A stretch of DNA of 64,000 nt. Source: Ensifer oleiphilus. GTDB taxonomy: Bacteria; Pseudomonadota; Alphaproteobacteria; Rhizobiales; Rhizobiaceae. This document shows positions 7,891 to 16,094 of this stretch, one piece after another. The notes beneath the pieces are model-generated. The model was not told the origin of the DNA. It saw nothing but the letters and a program-made list of their open reading frames with translations, and ran no database searches. Position 1 is the first letter of the stretch. Every line of letters begins with the position of its first letter. The translations under genes and the position numbers were made by a program. The stretch spans positions 1 through 64,000 of the forward strand of contig NZ_JABWDU010000007.1 in NCBI RefSeq assembly GCF_013371465.1, read 5' to 3'.

Positions 7891-8673
7891 ATGGATTACG
7901 GTCTTACCGGCAAACACGTGTTGGTGACGGGTGGCGCCACGGGCATCGGGCGCGCCATCGCATCGGGCTTTCTCGCCGAAGGCGCGGAAGTCACCGTGAG
8001 TGGCATCAGCGCTCCGGAGGTCGAGGAGGCGATTTTTGTCCTTGGAACGGGGTGTCGCGGCCTTGCCGGTGATCTCACGGCGCAGGGCGAGGCTGAGCGG
8101 CTTTATGCCTTCGCTTCATCCCATCGCCCCGTCGATATCCTCGTCAACAACATCGGCATTTTCGAAGTCCGCGATTTCTTCGAAACGACGGACGAACACT
8201 GGTTCCGTTCCTTCGATGTGAACGTCATGACGGGCGTGCGCATGTCGCGCCTGGTGCTGAAGGACATGCTGGCGCGGGGCGAAGGAAGCATCGTCTTCAT
8301 CAGCAGCGAAAGCGCCGTCAAGCCGCAGCCCTGGATGGCGCATTACGGCGCCATGAAAACCTGCCTGCTCGGTGTGTCGCGGGCGCTTGCGGAGTTGACC
8401 AGGGGCACCCGGGTCAGGGTCAACGCCATCCTGCCCGGTCCGACAAACACCGAGGCTGTGCGCCGCTACCACCAGGAAATTGCCGATGAAAAGGGCACGA
8501 CCCGCGAAGCGGTCGTATCCGAATACTTCGATGAAACCGAGCCGACATCGCTCATCCGGCGGATGATCGAGCCCGAAGAGGTGGCGCGCAGCGTTGTTCA
8601 TCTCGCAGCAAGCCAACACCTCAATGGCATGGCGATGCGTGCAGAGGGCGGCACGATCAGGGCCATTGTGTGA
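7891..8673 (+). CDS. SDR family oxidoreductase
   Basis: This 260-residue classical short-chain dehydrogenase shows the cofactor motif TGGATGIG near the N-terminus, NNIG in place of NNAG, the catalytic Ser in ISSESA and the YGAMK active-site Tyr/Lys. The start MDYGLTGKHVLVTGG is chosen because the Rossmann fold begins there; an in-frame extension back to 7828 has no family similarity. It is the first of three SDR genes that flank the ribose-type ABC importer, consistent with stepwise oxidation of an imported polyol, sugar or acid. The substrate is unknown. Confidence 0.9.
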   Translation: MDYGLTGKHVLVTGGATGIGRAIASGFLAEGAEVTVSGISAPEVEEAIFVLGTGCRGLAGDLTAQGEAERLYAFASSHRPVDILVNNIGIFEVRDFFETTDEHWFRSFDVNVMTGVRMSRLVLKDMLARGEGSIVFISSESAVKPQPWMAHYGAMKTCLLGVSRALAELTRGTRVRVNAILPGPTNTEAVRRYHQEIADEKGTTREAVVSEYFDETEPTSLIRRMIEPEEVARSVVHLAASQHLNGMAMRAEGGTIRAIV

Positions 8674-8773
8674 ACCTTCTTCAGCGCCGCTGAAGAGTGA
8701 ATTCAAGCCAACGTCCTCAATCCCAACAGCCAATCGGTTTATCAATAAAATCAGCAGGTTTCGGGAGGTGCAG

Positions 8774-9538
8774 GTGAACAAATTTGATCTCAGCGGCAAG
8801 CGCGCATTCGTCACCGGCGCCGGCAGCGGTCTGGGGCAGGCGATCGCCATTGCGCTTGCCGAGGCTGGTGCTGATGTCGCCTGTTTCGACCTGCCTGGGG
8901 CTGCCGGTCTGGGTGGGACGCTGGCGGCCATCTCTGACGCTGATCGAAAAGTGCTTTTACTCGACGGCGACGTCACCGATCCAGGTTCGATCGAATCCGC
9001 GTTCGACAGCGCCGAACGGGAGCTCGGCGAAATAGAGATCGCTGTCAACAGCGCCGGCATCGCCAATGTCGCTGCTGCCGAAACGATGCCTCAGTCCCAG
9101 TTCCTGAGGATGATGGATATCAACCTCAACGGGCTCTTCTGGTCTTGCCAGGTCGAGGGACGTCGCATGCTCGAACGGGGCCGCGGGTCGATCCTAAACA
9201 TGGCGTCGATCTGCGGCTCGACCGCGATCCCTGGTCTTGAGCAGGCGCACTACGACGCCACAAAGGCCGCAGTGATCCGCCTGACGAAGAGCCTTGCGGC
9301 CGAATGGGCCGGGCGGGGCGTACGCGTCAACTGCCTGAGCCCTGGCTTCATGGCAACGCCCATGAACAGCCGCCCGGAAGTGGCCGAGAACGTCCGTAGG
9401 TTCGCTGAGATGACGCCGATGAAACGCATGGGGCGGCCCCACGAAGTGGGCGGACCGGCGGTGTTTCTCGCGAGCGAGGCGGCGAGTTATTGCACCGGCG
9501 TCGATCTGAATATCGACGGCGGCTTTCTATCAATCTGA
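8774..9538 (+). CDS. SDR family oxidoreductase
   Basis: The 254-residue protein has TGAGSGLG at the cofactor site, NSAG, an active-site Ser in NMASICGS and YDATKAA with the catalytic Tyr and Lys. The C-terminus is the usual GVDLNIDGGFLSI. The start is GTG 8774, six bases after GGGAGG; a longer frame overlaps the previous gene and is not family-like. It sits between another SDR and the importer binding protein and is probably part of the same transcript. It resembles polyol or 3-oxoacyl-type dehydrogenases, but the substrate is not determinable. Confidence 0.9.
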   Translation: MNKFDLSGKRAFVTGAGSGLGQAIAIALAEAGADVACFDLPGAAGLGGTLAAISDADRKVLLLDGDVTDPGSIESAFDSAERELGEIEIAVNSAGIANVAAAETMPQSQFLRMMDINLNGLFWSCQVEGRRMLERGRGSILNMASICGSTAIPGLEQAHYDATKAAVIRLTKSLAAEWAGRGVRVNCLSPGFMATPMNSRPEVAENVRRFAEMTPMKRMGRPHEVGGPAVFLASEAASYCTGVDLNIDGGFLSI

Positions 9539-9560
9539 CGACAGAATGGGAGGAAAAATC

Positions 9561-10496
9561 ATGTCGACAGTTCTGAAATTCACAAGCGTGGCGATCATCG
9601 CCCTTTGGGCCGCATCTCCGGCACTCGCCAAACCGGTCAAGATCGGCTGGGTCCAGGGCAACGCCGCCTTCCAGGCCGAACAGCGCACCCAGGACGGCTT
9701 CAAGAAGTACCTGACCGACAACAATATCGACGATTGGGAAGTAACCTATCTCGATTCTGCCGGATCTGCCGAGAAGGTCGCAAACAACATCGAGGATGCG
9801 GTCAACCGCGGTGTCGACGTCATCTACGTCACCTACGCCGACCTGCGCGCATCCAGTAACGCTCTGAAGGGCGCAGAATCGGCGCACATCCCGGTTTACA
9901 CCGTCGATTCCGGCTGGATCCCGGGCTCGACCGCAGACATCACGACCAACAACTGGCAGATGTCCGCGGAGGTATCCCTGAGCCTGATCAGTCAGATGAA
10001 AGGCAAGGGCAACCTCATCATCATCACGACCGACAAGATCAAGCCGGTGCGCGAGCGTACCGATACGCTGCGCGCGATCCTGAAGGAATATCCGGACATC
10101 AAGGTCATCGGCGAATACAACTTTGATGTCGCCAATTTCTACCAGGAAACGCTGAACGCGGTGCAGGACTTTGGCACGCGCTACGGCGAAGAGATCGACG
10201 CCGTGTGGACCCCCTGGGACGAGCCGGCGCAGGCAGCCATTACCGCGCTCCAGGGCGCCGGACTGAACGTCCCGGTCTCGGGCATGGACGGGCATCCCGA
10301 AGCAATCAAGGCGATTTGCGAACCCAACTCCATGTTCGTTGCGACCGGACGGCAGCAGTTTGAGGAATGGGGCGTGAATCTCGCGACCTACGCCAAGCGC
10401 GTCATGGTGGACGGTGATCACCCGAAGGAAGTCACCAACGGCAAGGACATCGTCTACTACGGTGCTACGCTCTTCACTAAGGACAACTGCAAGTGA
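9561..10496 (+). CDS. sugar ABC transporter periplasmic binding protein (RbsB type)
   Basis: The 311-residue protein opens with a signal peptide (STVLKFTSVAIIALWAASPALA, cut after ALA) and a type I periplasmic-binding fold: KIGWVQGNAAFQAEQRTQDGFKK, the hinge segment IYVTYADLRASS, and SGMDGHPEAIKAI near the end. ATG 9561 follows GGGAGG by 6 bases. It is followed by a hairpin and then by the matching ATPase and permease genes, so it captures the substrate for that importer. The family binds ribose, xylose, erythritol, autoinducer-2 and similar small sugars or polyols. Confidence 0.93.
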   Translation: MSTVLKFTSVAIIALWAASPALAKPVKIGWVQGNAAFQAEQRTQDGFKKYLTDNNIDDWEVTYLDSAGSAEKVANNIEDAVNRGVDVIYVTYADLRASSNALKGAESAHIPVYTVDSGWIPGSTADITTNNWQMSAEVSLSLISQMKGKGNLIIITTDKIKPVRERTDTLRAILKEYPDIKVIGEYNFDVANFYQETLNAVQDFGTRYGEEIDAVWTPWDEPAQAAITALQGAGLNVPVSGMDGHPEAIKAICEPNSMFVATGRQQFEEWGVNLATYAKRVMVDGDHPKEVTNGKDIVYYGATLFTKDNCK

Positions 10497-10503
10497 ACCG
10501 GTC

Positions 10504-10528
10504 GGGCGGGCGGTGCCGCCGCCCGTCC
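10504..10528 (+). other. intercistronic hairpin after the binding-protein gene
   Basis: A 10-bp stem (one G-U pair) with a 5-base loop occupies the short spacer between the binding-protein stop and the ATPase gene. It lacks a T-run, so it more likely protects the upstream mRNA or attenuates downstream expression than terminates fully. Confidence 0.65.
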
Positions 10529-10544
10529 ATTTCGGAGGTCCAAT

Positions 10545-12080
10545 ATGTCGATTGTTCTTGATAACATCACCAAGCAATGGCCGGGGACGCTCGCGCTCGA
10601 CGGCGTGTCCATCGAGATCGTTGAGGGTCGCGTCCACGGCATCGTCGGTGAGAACGGCGCCGGCAAGACGACGCTCGTCAGTATATTGAGCGGCGCCGTC
10701 CAGCCGACGGCCGGCACGCTCAACATGGCCAGGCAGCCGGTCGCTTTCGAAAATCCGGCAGCCGCCGTTGCAAATGGCGTTTCGCTCGTTTCGCAAGAAG
10801 GCAGCCTCGTGCCGCATCTGACCGGCGCCGAGAACATCTGTCTCGGCTTCGAGCCGGTCAAAAGCCGCTTTTTTATCAACCGGCGCGAGGTTCAGCGGCA
10901 GGCGGAAAACCTGGCGAAACAGTGGTTCCCGGAAACGATGATCGCACTTGATCGCAAGGTTGATGAGCTTCCCTATGCCGACCAGAAGGTCATCGAAATC
11001 CTCAGGGCTCTGCACTCGCGACCAAAGGTCCTGATCCTCGACGAGCCAACGGCAACACTGCCGGCCAAGGAAAAACAAAGCCTCTGGACGCTGATCCGCC
11101 AACTGTCCGACGCCGGGATGGCGGTCGTCCTGATCAGCCACTTCCTTCAGGAGGTGATCGATCTTTGCGACGAGATCACGGTGCTGCAGGATGGCCGCAG
11201 AGTGAGCCACCTCTCCAATGTGGAGCATGACGTGAGCGAGCGTCAGCTGATCGACCTAATGCTCAATCGCGGGCAGGCCGGAAATCAAGATCGTTTGCTC
11301 GATGGCGCTCTCAAGGAGCGCAACCTTGCCGACGGAGCGGAGATCGTCGTCGATATTAAGGGCTGGCAGGGCGCGCGTTTCCTGATGGATGGGCTGGAGG
11401 TTCGTAGCGGCGAGATCGTCGGGTTGATCGGACTGACCGGTTCTGGGCACTTCGAGTTCGCCCAGTCCCTGTTTGAACCAAGCCTTGCCACGGCGGGTGA
11501 GTACCGCTTCAAGAGCAAGGATGTCGGGCGCGCCAGCGTGCGTGATATGAAACGGCGCGGTGCTGCGCTCATCCCTGACCATCGGATGATCAACGCCATG
11601 ATCGGCGACTGGACTGTGCGGGAGAACATGTCGATGGCTGGCATCCAGGAGACCAGCCTCAGGCCGTTCGGTGTGGTTCAGAACGGACGTGAGCGCGCCG
11701 AGACCCAACGCTTGATCAAGCGGCTCAACATCAAGACGTCGAGCACCGAAACGAAGATTGTCGAACTCAGCGGCGGCAACAAGCAAAAGGTTTCCGTTGC
11801 CAAATGGCAGTTCGCGTCCGAGGGCAAGTACAAGCTCTTCGTGTTTCTCGAACCAACCGAAGGCGTGGATGTCGGCGCCAAACGCGAGATCCATGATCTC
11901 ATCCTCTCACTGGCCGAACGCGGTGCCGCTGTCATCGTCGCTTCGAGCGATCTCCTTGAGGTCGCTCATGTGGCCGACCGGGTCGTAGCGTTCAGGAATG
12001 GTCACGCTGCCGACCAGATCGCCCGTCGCGACTTCAGTGAGGCTGTCTTCATCAACGCAATCGCGGGAGTGACCCAATGA
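10545..12080 (+). CDS. sugar ABC transporter ATPase (RbsA type, two nucleotide-binding domains)
   Basis: The 511-residue protein is a fused double ATPase. Domain 1 has Walker A GENGAGKTT and Walker B LILDEPTATLP, but its signature region reads LPYADQK instead of LSxGQxQ. Domain 2 has a degenerate Walker A (GLTGSGHFEF, usual for RbsA), a proper signature LSGGNKQK, and a Walker B reading LFVFLEPTEGVDV, where Leu replaces the catalytic-site Asp. One competent composite site (Walker A of domain 1 with the signature of domain 2) is therefore expected. It is coupled to the permease gene by an ATGA overlap. Confidence 0.93.
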   Translation: MSIVLDNITKQWPGTLALDGVSIEIVEGRVHGIVGENGAGKTTLVSILSGAVQPTAGTLNMARQPVAFENPAAAVANGVSLVSQEGSLVPHLTGAENICLGFEPVKSRFFINRREVQRQAENLAKQWFPETMIALDRKVDELPYADQKVIEILRALHSRPKVLILDEPTATLPAKEKQSLWTLIRQLSDAGMAVVLISHFLQEVIDLCDEITVLQDGRRVSHLSNVEHDVSERQLIDLMLNRGQAGNQDRLLDGALKERNLADGAEIVVDIKGWQGARFLMDGLEVRSGEIVGLIGLTGSGHFEFAQSLFEPSLATAGEYRFKSKDVGRASVRDMKRRGAALIPDHRMINAMIGDWTVRENMSMAGIQETSLRPFGVVQNGRERAETQRLIKRLNIKTSSTETKIVELSGGNKQKVSVAKWQFASEGKYKLFVFLEPTEGVDVGAKREIHDLILSLAERGAAVIVASSDLLEVAHVADRVVAFRNGHAADQIARRDFSEAVFINAIAGVTQ

Positions 12081-13066
12081 CCATGACAACAACTATTGCT
12101 CACGAGAAAGCGTCCCGCCCGATGCGTATTGGCATATTGGTCCAAAAGTACAGCACGCTTGCCGTTCTGATCGTCCTGTTTCTGGCATTTGCGATCGGCA
12201 CGGATCGGTTCTTCACCGGCACCAATCTCGTCAACATCCTTCAACAGATCTCGATGTTGACGATCGTCGCGGTCGGCCTGACCTTCGGTTTCGCTGCCAA
12301 GGAGATGGACCTTTCCGTTGGCTATGTCGTCGGCCTTGCCGGCTTGCTGGCACCCCTGTTGATGGTGGCTGGCGTGCCGATCCCGCTTGCGATCATGGGC
12401 GCCCTCGGCGCTGGCCTGGGCGTCGGCCTCATCAACTCTGCGCTTGTCGTTGGCGTCGGTGTTCCGTCGCTCATCGCGACGCTTGCCGCCGGCTCCATTT
12501 TGTGGGGCATCAACTTCATGATCTCCGGCGGCCGCGCGATCTATGGCGGCATTCCCGCCGAATATCTGGCGTTGGGGCAGGGCAAGGTCGCAGGCATACT
12601 GCCATACCCGGCACTGATCATGTTGATCATCGTTGCCGGCTCGTGGTTCGTAATGGAGCGGACAACCTTCGGCCGGTATCTCTATGCCGTTGGTGGCAAT
12701 GCACGCGCCGCCGAGCTATCCGGCATCAAGGTCCGCACCTACCGGGTCTATGGACTGGCGCTAAGCTCGCTCTTTGCCGCGATCTCCGGGATCATCCTGT
12801 CGGCTCGGCTTGGTTCTGGCCAGCCGAACGGTGGCGAAACCTACCTTTTGGACGGGCTTGCCGCCGTCTTCATCGGCATGACGATGCTTCGTCCCGGCAC
12901 GGCAACCGTCATGGGGACATTCTTCGGCGCGCTGCTGATTGGCATCATGAACAACGGCCTCAATCTTGTGGGCATGGACACCTACGTGCAGAGCATCGTC
13001 AAGGGCATCATCATCGTGATCGCCGTGTCGGTGGTCTCGCGCACGACGAAACTGAAACTCCTCTGA
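12077..13066 (+). CDS. sugar ABC transporter permease (RbsC type)
   Basis: The 329-residue integral membrane protein has about eight to ten hydrophobic segments and the RbsC/BPD_transp_2 signatures GRYLYAVGGNARAAELSGI, near the cytoplasmic coupling loop, and GGETYLLDGLAAVFIGMTML. It starts in an ATGA overlap with the ATPase gene and completes the importer with the binding protein at 9561. It probably acts as a homodimer. A further SDR gene follows about 105 bases later on the same strand. Confidence 0.93.
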   Translation: MTMTTTIAHEKASRPMRIGILVQKYSTLAVLIVLFLAFAIGTDRFFTGTNLVNILQQISMLTIVAVGLTFGFAAKEMDLSVGYVVGLAGLLAPLLMVAGVPIPLAIMGALGAGLGVGLINSALVVGVGVPSLIATLAAGSILWGINFMISGGRAIYGGIPAEYLALGQGKVAGILPYPALIMLIIVAGSWFVMERTTFGRYLYAVGGNARAAELSGIKVRTYRVYGLALSSLFAAISGIILSARLGSGQPNGGETYLLDGLAAVFIGMTMLRPGTATVMGTFFGALLIGIMNNGLNLVGMDTYVQSIVKGIIIVIAVSVVSRTTKLKLL

Positions 13067-13171
13067 GCGTGCGGCAGACGGAGACAACGCAGAAGAAACC
13101 TTGACGCGCTCTTCGGTAGCCGTGGCATCCTTGCCGCGGCAATCGAAGAGCATGTGGAGGAGACTGCAGCC

Positions 13172-13960
13172 ATGAACCTCAATCTTATAGACAAGGTCGT
13201 CATCGTCACTGGCGCAAGATCCGGAATCGGGCTGGAGACGGCGAAGATGTTCCTGGCCGAAGGCGCCTGCGTCTTGGGCGTCAGCCGCGACATGTCGCCG
13301 GTGACAGACCTCGCTTTCCAGGACCGCTGGCTTACATGCGAGGTCGATCTGGGAGCGAGGGGGGCCGGGGAGGTCGTTGCGGATACGGCGCTGAAAGCCT
13401 TTGGTCGCATCGACGTGCTTTTCAACAATGCCGGCATTTGTCCGACACGGAACGGATTTCTAGCGGTCTCGGACGAGGATTGGGCGCAGACGCTTAACGT
13501 CAATCTTATGGGTTACGTTCGCATGGCGCGGGCTGTGCTGCCAACAATGCTCGCGCAGAAAAAGGGCGTGCTTATCCATTGTGGGTCGGAAGCGGGGCGC
13601 ATGCCGCACCCGCTGCTGCCGGACTACAGCACCTCCAAGGCGGCGATCGCCCTTATGTCCAAGGCGCTTGCCCGCGAGTTCACGCCCAAGGGTGTTCGCT
13701 CGAATGTGGTCGCACCTGCCCACATTCGTACCGAACTATGGGATCGTCCGGGCGGGTTCCTTCATGCGCTCGCCGAGCGTTACGGCACAACGATCGACGG
13801 CGCGGTCGATGCGTTCCTTGCTGATTCCAGACTGCCCGCGGGGCGGCTTGGAACCGCCCGGGACGTGGCCACTGCGGTTGTCTACCTGGCCTCGGACCTT
13901 TCCGAGTTCATCAGCGGAGATGTGATCAATATCGATGGAGGGGTCATACCCACCACATGA
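13172..13960 (+). CDS. SDR family oxidoreductase
   Basis: The 262-residue classical SDR has TGARSGIG, NNAG, the Ser in HCGSEAG and YSTSKAA with catalytic Tyr/Lys, ending in GDVINIDGGVIP. ATG 13172 is chosen because GGAGGAG lies about ten bases upstream; an in-frame GTG at 13154 overlaps that site. It follows the importer on the same strand and is followed by a cupin gene, so it probably belongs to the same catabolic unit. Confidence 0.9.
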   Translation: MNLNLIDKVVIVTGARSGIGLETAKMFLAEGACVLGVSRDMSPVTDLAFQDRWLTCEVDLGARGAGEVVADTALKAFGRIDVLFNNAGICPTRNGFLAVSDEDWAQTLNVNLMGYVRMARAVLPTMLAQKKGVLIHCGSEAGRMPHPLLPDYSTSKAAIALMSKALAREFTPKGVRSNVVAPAHIRTELWDRPGGFLHALAERYGTTIDGAVDAFLADSRLPAGRLGTARDVATAVVYLASDLSEFISGDVINIDGGVIPTT

Positions 13961-13973
13961 CGGAGAAACCGGG

Positions 13974-14375
13974 ATGATGCAGATGACTGAGAGCAGCGTT
14001 GGAATGCCGAAGGCTTTTCGCGACGAGATTGCGAATGCGGGCGAGCGGGTCGGACAAGTTCTCGTGTCGGAGACCGAACTCGTGCGTGTCTGGCACATAA
14101 GCCTTGCCCCCGGCGAACGGCTCGGCTTTCATCGACATGAACTGGATTATTGCTGGATTGCACTGACGTCCGGACGGTCTCGCTCGATGCACTCGGACGG
14201 CAACACAGTCGTTACCGACTATCGCGCGGGCGACTGTAAGGTCTTCGCCTTTGCTGCCGACGAGGCAATGGTTCACGATCTGACGAACATTGGCGGGACG
14301 CACCTCGCCTTCACTACGATCGAATTCAAGGGCTCGCTGCGTGTCGGCGAAACAAGTAGTTTTAAGGCAATCTAG
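13974..14375 (+). CDS. cupin-domain protein
   Basis: The protein of about 133 residues is a single small beta-barrel cupin. The first motif is visible as LAPGERLGFHRHELDYCWIALTSG (metal-ligand His pair and acidic residue) and the second, weaker one as VHDLTNIGGTHLAFTTIEF. Alternative starts at 13977 and 13983 are in frame. It begins 14 bases after the SDR stop codon. Such cupins are isomerases, dioxygenases or sugar-binding accessory proteins; the function here is unknown, but the position suggests a role in the same pathway. Confidence 0.8.
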   Translation: MMQMTESSVGMPKAFRDEIANAGERVGQVLVSETELVRVWHISLAPGERLGFHRHELDYCWIALTSGRSRSMHSDGNTVVTDYRAGDCKVFAFAADEAMVHDLTNIGGTHLAFTTIEFKGSLRVGETSSFKAI

Positions 14376-14816
14376 TTGGACCCGTCGGATTGGAGGAAAT
14401 TGCACGCTTCGGCGAAGGCTTCAGGAGCTCAGTGCTTTGTTAGTTTCCAATGTGCGCGTCCAATATTGCGTAAAGGATCGGCTGGAATTGCTCATCAGTC
14501 GGGCATTGCCAATCACGAAGATGGGCCGTTGCGGATAATCTGAAGCGCAGCGAGGAAGCAGGCTGCTTCCCGTGCAGCTTGCGATACGTCCGCGGGAGCG
14601 ACGTCGAGACCGACCGTGACCTTTCAGCGGCGCAAACGCCGTTTGACCCGGTATATAGCAGACAGCTGGAAAAGCCGGCGACTACTCCAGTCGCCACACC
14701 TCGACGACACGTAGGCCACCGCACATGGAACGAGCGAAACCTCTTTGATGGCCTCGTTGGATTGGAAGTTGTACCGGAAACTCTCCGAATGCGTGGTATC
14801 CGCGCGCGCACACGAA
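14376..14816. other. spacer with no recognisable gene
   Basis: About 440 bases lie between the cupin stop and the end of the reverse-strand binding protein. Short open frames exist on both strands, but none has family similarity, a good start site or typical codon use. It may contain remnants of a lost gene. Confidence 0.4.
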
Positions 14817-15683
14817 CTATGGCACGTGTTGCATTATGATTTGCGTGTGCAGCATCGGCGCTTCGCCTCCGAAATAGGTCTCCAGCAGCGGCAGAAACTC
14901 ATCCGACAGATAGAAGTCTGTCAGCGCGCGGTCCGCCAATAGACGGAAGTCGGCGTCGTTGCGACGCAACGCGATCGCATAGGGTTCATGCGTGATCAGG
15001 CGATCTCCGACCGCGAGCGAGGATGGATCGCGCGCCCGCTTGGCAAGGTTGATGAGCAGAACCTGATCGGCGATGTAGGCATCGATCCGGCGGTCCTCTA
15101 GCGCCCTGAGCCCATCCTCATGCGTGTTGAAATCGGCAAGTCTCGTCGTCGATTCCTGGACTGCGAGTTGCTCGCGAAGCGTGCCTGCGGTCGTCGTGTT
15201 GGCGCGCATACCGATCACGTTTGTAGCAGCGCGCTCGCTGACGGTGTGAACGGTCGATCCGGTGCGGAAGAGCCCCTGCAGGTAGCTGGGCGAATCCTTG
15301 CGCAGCAAGGCGCTCGCGCCGGTGAGAAAGATTGGCTGTGAGAAATCGACGATTTCCCGCCTCTTCAAGTTCACGGTGATGGAACCGCAAAGCAAATCGA
15401 TATCTTCATTCTCAACCGCGTCGAAGCCGCCGGCGAGGGTCATCTCGACAAATTCGCGTTTCAGTTGCGGAGATTGATGTTCGATCTCGTCAGCAATCTT
15501 GCGGCACAGGTCGATGGCATATCCCACCGGCTCGGTCCCTTGCTGGGCGGAGGAAAATGGCGCTTGACCAGAGATGTAACCGATACGCACGGTTCCACGC
15601 TCCGTAATGGTGTCGAGCGTTGCGGCGGCGGTCGCCAAAGCCGAAAAGCAAAGGGCGAGGCTTACCAGCAGAAACCGTCTCAT
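14817..15683 (-). CDS. polar amino acid-type solute-binding protein (family 3)
   Basis: The 288-residue protein has a signal peptide (RRFLLVSLALCFSALATAAA) and the SBP family 3 pattern: RGTVRIGYISGQAPFS, PVGYAIDLCRKIADEI, the DLLCGSITVNLKRREIVDFSQPIFLTG segment that contains the ligand-contact motif, and LRRNDADFRLLADRALTDFY. It resembles glutamate/aspartate-binding proteins (GltI type). No permease or ATPase gene is adjacent, so it is an orphan binding protein that may serve another importer or a sensory role. It is transcribed away from the tRNA-like element. Confidence 0.88.
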   Translation of the reverse strand: MRRFLLVSLALCFSALATAAATLDTITERGTVRIGYISGQAPFSSAQQGTEPVGYAIDLCRKIADEIEHQSPQLKREFVEMTLAGGFDAVENEDIDLLCGSITVNLKRREIVDFSQPIFLTGASALLRKDSPSYLQGLFRTGSTVHTVSERAATNVIGMRANTTTAGTLREQLAVQESTTRLADFNTHEDGLRALEDRRIDAYIADQVLLINLAKRARDPSSLAVGDRLITHEPYAIALRRNDADFRLLADRALTDFYLSDEFLPLLETYFGGEAPMLHTQIIMQHVP

Positions 15684-15863
15684 GCGAATGGCCGTGCTGG
15701 TCTGAGGGGCACCTGCATGATCATTATCTCCCGGAAAACGGTATCGATCTCAAAGGCGTATATCCAGCTTATGGACTGCCCCTCATATGTCAACCAATGA
15801 CGCGAGGTGTCGCTCGGCGGCATCGCCGATCGGCCACGACTGCGAGGGATTCAGTCGTATGGT

Positions 15864-15936
15864 GGACACGGGCAGGACTCGAACCTGCGACCAATCAGGC
15901 CTCAGCCGACGGCTCTAACGACAGGAATACCACGTC
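15864..15936 (-). pseudogene. degenerate tRNA-like sequence
   Basis: On the reverse strand the 73 bases fold in tRNA register. The acceptor is GACGTGG/CCGTGTC (with G-U pairs), the anticodon arm GTCGG-CTGAGGC-CTGAT has anticodon position GAG, the variable loop has 5 bases, and the T arm GCAGG-TTCGAGT-CCTGC is perfect. The 3' side of the D arm (GTCGTTAGAGC) is intact, but its 5' strand reads TTCC where GCTC is needed, so the D stem fails. Discriminator and tail read C-ACC rather than N-CCA. A GAG anticodon would mean leucine, yet leucine tRNAs need a long variable arm. A decayed tRNA or tRNA-derived integration scar is the best reading. Confidence 0.5.
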
Positions 15937-16007
15937 GACTACTGCCTCGGTCTGGAAGTTGGTCGGGCCATCTGGCCGCGATACAGATTGCGATTGAAAA
16001 AGTGGGA

Positions 16008-16047
16008 GCAGAGCTATACTAAATGTGAGGATTTAGTATAGCTCTGC
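16008..16047. promoter_or_regulatory. 17-bp perfect inverted repeat upstream of the nucleotidyltransferase gene
   Basis: GCAGAGCTATACTAAAT and its exact complement ATTTAGTATAGCTCTGC flank the 6-base spacer GTGAGG. The inner halves share TACTAAA/TTTAGTA with the second palindrome 9 bases downstream. No T-run follows, so an operator or structured leader is more likely than a terminator. Confidence 0.8.
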
Positions 16048-16055
16048 GTTCTCGG

Positions 16056-16087
16056 CGCTGTACTAAAAACTCCGATTTAGTACAGCG
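16056..16087. promoter_or_regulatory. 12-bp perfect inverted repeat directly before the nucleotidyltransferase start
   Basis: CGCTGTACTAAA and TTTAGTACAGCG are exact complements separated by 8 bases and end 8 bases before the ATG at 16095. The shared TACTAAA/TTTAGTA halves make four half-sites within 80 bases. If transcribed, this hairpin would sequester the ribosome binding site region. Confidence 0.8.
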
Positions 16088-16094
16088 AGGCAAC

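Noticed and set aside
9348-11228. A 626-codon open frame on the reverse strand
   Set aside because: It is antisense to the SDR, binding-protein and ATPase genes and reflects GC-rich codon bias on the opposite strand.
15864-15936. Functional tRNA-Leu(GAG)
   Set aside because: D stem does not pair, the tail is not CCA in register, and the variable arm is too short for leucine tRNA.
15807-16022. Small forward frame reading GQDSNLRPIRPQPTALTTG
   Set aside because: Typical false protein produced by translating the complement of a tRNA sequence; explained by the tRNA-like element.
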